Shown here piece after piece: positions 55,025 to 60,000 of a stretch of 60,000 nt of DNA. Each line of letters starts with the position of its first letter. The stretch's first letter is position 1. This stretch comes from Adiantum capillus-veneris (taxonomy: Eukaryota > Streptophyta > Polypodiopsida > Polypodiales > Pteridaceae), in contig CM043960.1 of the NCBI GenBank assembly GCA_014529385.2, forward strand, positions 71,622,910 to 71,682,909, read 5' to 3'. The notes under the pieces were generated by a model. It worked only from the letters and a program-made list of their open reading frames with translations, was not told where the DNA came from and did not search any database. Position numbers and translations under genes: made by a program.

Positions 55025-55950
55025 TCAATCACCTTCTTGAGTTCTTCCCCTTTGTTTTTGAGTTGTAGGAGAGTAAGCTCTTTGGCAAACCATATTTGGT
55101 AACTTTGAGGAGACGAGATTGTTGAAGGAGTCGGAAACGATCTTCACTATTCTTGAATTGAAGAATGTCACTCGGAATGCGTTCATGATGTCGGTGATAA
55201 CACTTGGTGCTGACACATTGCTAAAGTCAAGTCATATTTGCGGAACAGTGTGCTGGATGGTCATAATAAATTTGTTGAAGTTGTCGCTGACCAAGGCTTT
55301 ACTCAGCGCCCGCGAAGCTTCAACGACACGCATGACCACTTTCGAGCAGATGTGTGTGGTCATATCTTTGGTTTGTTCTTCGATCCTCGTCTCTGTCTCC
55401 TCAGCTTTGGTGAGGGCAGATTTTTCCATCGTCTCCATTTTTGCCTCAAGTGCACCAATGCGCAGTTTGAGGTCTTTGTTCTCCTCAAGTACTCTAGCGA
55501 GGGCAGCTTGAAGCCACTCGAATTGCAAGGACGCAGGCAAATGATGGTCTGTTTGTAGAAGGGGGAGGGGTATGGAGAGATTTGGCCTTTTTCATCCTGG
55601 CTTCTATGAAGGGTCGTGGGGTGAAACCCATCAGTGCTGGAGATTGAGAGGATGGTGTTTGGGGGGGGGCTGCAAGGACACAGGCGAATGATGGTCTGTT
55701 TGTAGAAGGGGGAGGGGTATGGAGAGACTTGGCCTTTTTCATCCTGGCTTCTATGAAGGGTCGTGGGGTGAAACCCATCAGTGCTGGAGATTGAGAGATG
55801 GTGATGGTTGGTTGGACTACCCCCAAAACTTTTGAAGAAGAGGCTCCTTTCTTCGACTGCCAGCCACAGATCAAAACGCACAGATTCGTTGGTTTGCTGG
55901 TGGATGCCAGTGTCGACTACCATTCTACCTGCTTCGTTCAGCTGTGCTGT
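55025..55950 (-). pseudogene. Coiled-coil protein relic of unknown family
   Basis: One frame from about 55540 reads SLQFEWLQAALARVLEENKD, LRIGALEAKMETMEKSALT, EETETRIEEQTKDM, VVEASRALSKALVS, a TGA at 55234-55232, then ITDIMNAFRVTFFNSRIVKI and SFNNLVSSKLPN to a stop at 55025. The first part has heptad-like charge spacing. Upstream, in other frames, a 49-residue segment (MGFTPRPFIEARMKKAKSL) is repeated by a 147-bp duplication. I do not recognise the family. It could be the remains of an element-encoded ORF1/gag-like protein or a host gene fragment. Confidence 0.45.
55526..55819. repeat. Tandem duplication, 147-bp unit
   Basis: GGGGAGGGGTATGGAGAGA recurs 147 bp apart (55571 and 55718 for TATGGAG). 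The sequence up to CATCAGTGCTGGAGATTGAG is repeated nearly exactly. The unit is 49 codons long, so the frame is preserved. Confidence 0.93.
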
Positions 55951-55987
55951 TGCAGATGACTTGTTGCTCTGCACATTTCCTTCAACA

Positions 55988-55992
<5 letters not shown>

Positions 55993-56048
<56 letters not shown>
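55993..56048. repeat. (AG)n microsatellite
   Basis: 56 bp of AG within the last intron of the ATPase gene. From 56049 to 56747 a plus-strand stretch at 56160-56345 is open (KHRAEFIENAQGKLEEEW), but nothing can be named. Confidence 0.95.
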
Positions 56049-56052
<4 letters not shown>

Positions 56053-56747
56053 AGATGGTGGCTTTGGATTAGGAACCAAAATTTGTATTGAAAATGGTTG
56101 ACATGATGGGGCCCAGATGTTGAAATAGAGAAAACTCGAGACCCAAATTGTGTCACCAAGCGAGTCAAATGGGACTCTACAATGATACAATCTTTGCCAA
56201 TGCTTCTTCACATGCTAAGCCATATGCACAAGCATCACGTTCTAAAGATAGTCGTATGACTGCAGTAGTCTGTCCCCTTGAAAAGCATCGCGCTGAGTTC
56301 ATCGAGAATGCTCAAGGCAAGTTAGAAGAAGAGTGGGAATCTCTTTTGTAGTTACTCCCTGTTACAGGATTTTGCTAAAAGCCATACTTTGAAAGTTGAT
56401 CAGTCTGAAGAAAGAGACACAGAGGCCCTTCAAGCCTTTGAATAGACAAGGCTTGCATCCTCTTCTTCACAGGGAAGGCTTTCTCCTATCCTCATTGAGC
56501 AGTGGACTGTGGCCAGCAACAGTGTTTGTTATGTAGTTTATAAGTACTTTGAAATCAACCAAGCTTCATATTTGGGAGTTTATGGCTAGTTTAATTTGAG
56601 AATCCTTACGTTTCATGAAGTATGTGATTTGCAGTAAGCGTTTCTTAATTCTAACAAGAAGCTAGTTTACATTCACCTCTACCTCTAGAGATTATACTAA
56701 GTGTGCATCTAGCAAATGCAGGAAAGTTACCGAAGCAAAAGCAGTAC

Positions 56748-57230
56748 CTGAAGGTCCTTGATCTTGTCAACCTTTGTACTTGGCTCTGCTTCAGCTATGA
56801 CAGTGTCTACTCCTACTTCCCGCGCTACAGCCCTGGCTGTACCCCAGTTGTCTCCAGTCACAATAATGCTTCGTATACCCCAAGACTGCAGTAGAGAGAT
56901 AGCACCAGCTGCTTCTGGCTTCACTGGATCGGACACAGAAATGATACCCACCACTTGATTATCAAACGAAACCAACACAGCTGTCTGTGCAAGTTCCTCC
57001 ATACTTTGAAGATGCTGCTGTGCCTCTTCTGATAATGCAATATTTAGGCTCTGCATTAACTTCCGATTTCCTATTGCAACTCTTTTATTACCTGTAATTG
57101 CATGCACCCCTTGCCCCGTGACAAGCTCAAAATTTTCAACCTGACAGTTCCAATCTGAATCATTCGTCTTTTCACACAATGCTGGCGCATACTGCAAGAT
57201 TGCCCTGGCTATTGGATGCACACTGTTGGC
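56748..57230 (-). CDS. HMA5: Copper P1B-ATPase exon: nucleotide-binding and P domains
   Basis: 161 codons, phase 0 at both ends (acceptor TATTGCAG at 57231, donor CAG|GTACTG). It carries NSVHPIARAI with the HP motif of P1B nucleotide-binding domains, VTGQGVHAITGNKRVAIGN (GxG), VVGIISVSDPVKPEA, and IIVTGDNWGTARAVAREVGV of the P domain, ending IKDLQ. The usual SEHP is SVHP here, but the His-Pro pair is kept. No stops or frameshifts. The next exon is 28.5 kb away at 28212. Confidence 0.94.
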
Positions 57231-57315
57231 CTGCAATAAGAAGTAGCCTTTTCATTTTTCTAAGCCTAGACAGACCTGAGGAAAAATATGTTTGCAAAAA
57301 CCAGAAGATATTCAC

Positions 57316-57438
57316 CTCAACCGCAGAAACAAGTCTGTAAAAATTTGAAAGAGGAAGGCCCCTAAATAACTTTGTGCTGGTCACAACAGGCTTCCCCTCT
57401 GTGAGAGTTCCAGTTTTGTCAAACACAATGCATTGAAC
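57316..57438 (-). CDS. HMA5: Copper P1B-ATPase exon: phosphorylation site
   Basis: 41 codons, phase 0 (acceptor TGTAG at 57439, donor GAG|GTGAAT). It encodes VQCIVFDKTGTLTEGKPVV, with the invariant phosphorylated Asp in DKTGT, then GLPLSNFYRLVSAVE. The exon joins HK from the previous exon to ANSVHP in the next, as in HMA5 proteins. Confidence 0.94.
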
Positions 57439-57527
57439 CTACATCTTATTTGAAATTGTGACATTGTCAGAAGCAAAAAGACAGGCTTCTTCTTGCTAAC
57501 TTGAACATAAGTGATTTTCTCAAGCAC

Positions 57528-57782
57528 CTTATGTGTGCTTTCCAATGCTTGACCACCTTTAATCAAGATTCCTTGTGAAGCACCTATACCAGTTGCCACC
57601 ATGACAGCAGTTGGAGTTGCTAACCCTAGGGCACATGGGCAAGCAATCACCAACACTGAGATGCCAAACTGCAAAGCAAGCTCAAATTCATCCATAGAGG
57701 CAGGTATCCATGACTTCGGGTAAGTTCCAGATATCCCTGCACCGAACCAGGCCATGCATGTGATCAAGGCAGCTAAAACAAC
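57528..57782 (-). CDS. HMA5: Copper P1B-ATPase exon: TM6 with the CPC metal site
   Basis: 85 codons, phase 0. The acceptor is TTTTTGCAG|GTTGTT, and I chose the donor AAG|GTGCTT because it yields ALESTHK-VQCIVFDKTG across the junction. It encodes VVLAALITCMAWFGAG (TM5), FELALQFGISVLVIACPCAL with the CPC copper-binding motif in TM6, ATPTAVMVATGIGASQGI and KGGQALESTHK. The simple open frame runs past the donor into the intron. Confidence 0.93.
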
Positions 57783-58657
57783 CTGCAAAAAGGGCCCAAC
57801 ATAAAGTGCTGATCCACCTGCAGACATTTGACTATGACAGTTCAAACGATTCCAGAAAAGTTCAAATGACACAGGGGGAGCAGGCTCCTTTAGGTCCTAA
57901 CGGACCACACAGTGAGGTGTCTGACATTGAATACTAGCAAAGGTCAAAGTTTGTATTCTTTTCAATGTAAATCTATCGACATAAATCTAAGCGTACAAAT
58001 CCTGTTGTGTGTGATGTATGCAAAATGTAAACTTTGCAAATGAAATGCGAAAATCTGAGGCAAAGTTGCGCATAGCAAAATTTGGACAATGGATTGTATT
58101 TGCAAGCAGTGCTACTTTCATCAGATATTCGAGCAACATATGCAACAATTGTTTTCAAAATAGCTAGTTACAGTACAGCTATATCCAAAATATTCTACTC
58201 ATATTTTTGGATAACCTAGTGCTACAAATGTTTTCAGAAGCACATTTTACTCCACATTTGATGGAAAGCTTCGTTGCATTTTATTGTAATATGCAAGTGA
58301 TATGAAATACCTGTTAGCAAAATTTGGACAATGGATTGTATTTGCAAGCGGTGCTACTTTCATCAGATATTTGAGCAACATATGCAAAAACTGTTTTCAA
58401 AATAGCTAGTTATAGTACAGCTATATCCAAAACACTCTACTCACATTTTTGGATAGCCTAATGCTACGAATGTTTTCAGAAGCAGATTACTCCACATTTG
58501 ATGGAAAGCTTCGTTGCATTTTATTGTAATATGCAAGTGATATGAAATACCTGTGAGCTAAACAAAATATGAAGAAAAGATCATTCTGGAATGCCACCCT
58601 CTAAGCATGTACGGAAACATTTGATCTAAACACGAGCTGGAGGTTTTGAAAACTCAC
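57783..58657 (-). other. Intron of the HMA5-like gene with a 242-bp tandem duplication
   Basis: Donor TTC|GTGAGT at 58658/58657, acceptor TTGCAG at 57783. A unit starting TAGCAAAATTTGGACAATGG at 58073 recurs at 58315 and ends GAAATACCTGT. The copies differ by scattered substitutions and one small indel. The rest shows no feature. Confidence 0.9.
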
Positions 58658-60000
58658 GAAGGGCACAAAGTATCGTGAAATTTTATCAGCATATTTTTGA
58701 ACAGGTGCCTTGGCCATTTGAGCAGCTTTCACGAGGCGCACAATCTGTGCAAGGGCTGTCTCTGAGCCAACATGTGTAGCTTGAACATGTAAGACGCTAC
58801 TCTGATTTAACGTTCCACCAATAATTTTGTCACCTGGGTGTTTTGGGACTGGACAGGCTTCACCAGTTATCATACTCTCACTTACATAACTGACTCCCCA
58901 AATCACTACTCCATCTGTTGGAAATTTTTGGCCAGGAGTTATTTTGATCATATCTTTCCTCTGTATAAGTTGGGTGCTTATCTCCTTCTCTGCAAGCACA
59001 TCTCCATTCTCATCTAGTGTCAGCAGAGTGGCAAATTCTGGTTGGAGCTCAATGAGCTTGGCAATTGCCTCTGAAGTTTTACCCTTGGCTAAAACTTCAA
59101 GGTACTTTCCCAGCAGTATGAAGGATATAAGCATAGCACTAGTCTCAAAGACGTCTATCTCTTTGAAGTGATTGGAAGTGGCAGCCCGTATGACAACATA
59201 CACAGAATAAAAATACGCAGCATTTGTTCCTAAAGCTATCAGAACATCCATGTTGGTTGAACCATGTTTGAGTGCATTATAAGCTCCTGTATAAAACCTT
59301 CTTCCGAAAAAAAACTGCACAGGTGATGACAAAACCCACCGAAGCAGCATACCCACAGTAAGCATGTTGATTATTTTTGACTGTAAGATGTGCTTTAATG
59401 CAGGGATATACATGAGGATCATAGAGAGAGTAAAGAGAGGTATTGTCAGGACACAACTCCAAAGAAACTGGTGCTTGTACTCTTTCACTTCTTTGCTCCT
59501 ATCTGGTGCCCCTAGGTCAGTCTGCAAACTTGCTTTGAAACCTGCCTTCCCAATGACTTCTAAGAAACGCCTAGGACCTGTTTCATCAGGGTCGTATGAA
59601 ACAGCAATCTTACTGTTTTGAAGGTCAGTTTCAACATTTTTTACGCCTAAAAACTCCATTAGGGAGGATTGAAGGAGCTCCATATCTTCTTGTGTGTGTG
59701 TTCCTTCCAACTTCAAATGTATCCTGTTGCTCTCATTACCAGCACTGATTAACTCTGCCTCGAAGCCTGCATCTGTCACTGATTTGATAAGCATCTTGTA
59801 ATTGACAATCTCAGGATCATAATGAACTTCTGCCTCCTCTGTTGCCAAAGCTACCACAGCTTTCTTTACTCCATGTGTCTGTTCAAGACTAGACTCTATG
59901 CATGATGAGCATGCTGTACAGGTCATTCCCTTAATTTGTAACCGACATACCGTGTATCTGCCGTGCACCTCTTCCTCCTCCATTTCTGTAGCATCAAAGC
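58658..60000 (-). CDS. HMA5: Copper P1B-ATPase exon: metal-binding domains, TM1-4 and actuator domain (open at right edge)
   Basis: The frame is open to the window edge (FDATE before MEEEEVHG), so the Met at 59983 is internal and the first metal-binding domain lies beyond it. Visible here: a heavy-metal domain with GMTCTACSSC (about 59929), a following degenerate domain without CxxC (IHLKLEGTHTQEDMELL), TM segments FLWSCVLTIPLFTLSMILMY onward, NMDVLIALGTNAAYFYSVYV, ISFILLGKYLEVLAKGKTSE, and the actuator motif SMITGEACPVPK. It ends YFVPF at 58658. The order and the CPC site downstream identify a Cu(+) exporter of the HMA5 group, expected in a plasma or endomembrane. HMA5 is preferred over RAN1/HMA7 because of GASQGILIKGGQALES. 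Confidence 0.95.

Larger units (their letters stand above)
28213..56747 (-). other. 28.5-kb last intron of the HMA5-like gene
   Basis: Donor CAG|GTACTG at 56748/56747 and acceptor TTGCAG|AGG at 28213/28212 give a GT-AG intron with phase 0 on both sides. It contains one complete Copia element, damaged Gypsy elements, two LINE trains, an LTR with primer site, a foldback element and minisatellites. The parts 28213-30177, 32000-33180, 35390-36697 and 56350-56747 show no recognisable feature. Confidence 0.85.

Noticed and set aside
55360-56211. 283-codon minus-strand ORF
   Set aside because: It crosses an AG microsatellite and a 147-bp duplication; another frame (55540-55025) has better protein character.
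59277-59462. Overlapping minus-strand ORF and plus-strand ORFs across the ATPase exon
   Set aside because: These are shadows of the HMA5 coding frame, which has clear motifs.

Overview
The window looks like nuclear DNA of a land plant with a large, repeat-rich genome. The evidence is an HMA5-type copper ATPase split by GT-AG introns, plant-type Copia and chromodomain Gypsy elements, L1-like LINEs, and very many TC/GA microsatellites. A fern or another large-genome non-angiosperm would fit the 28.5-kb intron and the TE load, but that placement is an inference. There is no prokaryotic gene organisation.

Layout, left to right. 1-6.6 kb: the 3' part of a Copia element with three in-frame stops, a 192-bp solo LTR of the same family with a 5-bp target duplication, a decayed element with a retropepsin-like domain and an LTR, and a Copia RNase H relic with LTR. 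6.6-19.4 kb: AT-rich decayed sequence holding local tandem duplications, a second retropepsin relic, a lysine-rich 19-codon repeat, a degenerate histone H3-like gene on the minus strand (10.5-10.9 kb) with an acidic downstream ORF, and a ~101-bp satellite array. 19.4-24.3 kb: a nearly full-length LINE on the minus strand (coiled-coil ORF1; ORF2 with endonuclease, reverse transcriptase and Cys/His domain) with inactivating changes, followed upstream by a GC/GA-rich array. 25.6-25.9 kb: a small gene for a predicted secreted 98-residue peptide. 26.1-27.6 kb: LINE tails and tRNA-like SINE copies, each set between TC tracts.

27.8-60.0 kb is one gene on the minus strand, a P1B-type copper ATPase (HMA5-like). 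Five exons are visible (60000-58658, 57782-57528, 57438-57316, 57230-56748 and 28212-27799). The gene continues past the right edge, where the first metal-binding domain should lie. All catalytic motifs are present and the joins keep frame, so the gene looks functional. The last intron (28213-56747) is 28.5 kb. It contains an LTR with primer-binding site, a foldback element carrying a tRNA-like insert, a minisatellite, protein-coding relics, a complete 5.57-kb Copia element with target duplications, two head-to-tail trains of LINE fragments joined at TC/GA or ATTTC-type tail repeats, and a composite of two damaged chromodomain Gypsy elements.

The most unusual items are the H3-like pseudogene, the LINE family that ends in an ATTTC/(TC)n tail and is found repeatedly inside TC microsatellites and against its own tails, a SINE carrying that LINE tail, and the giant TE-filled intron.
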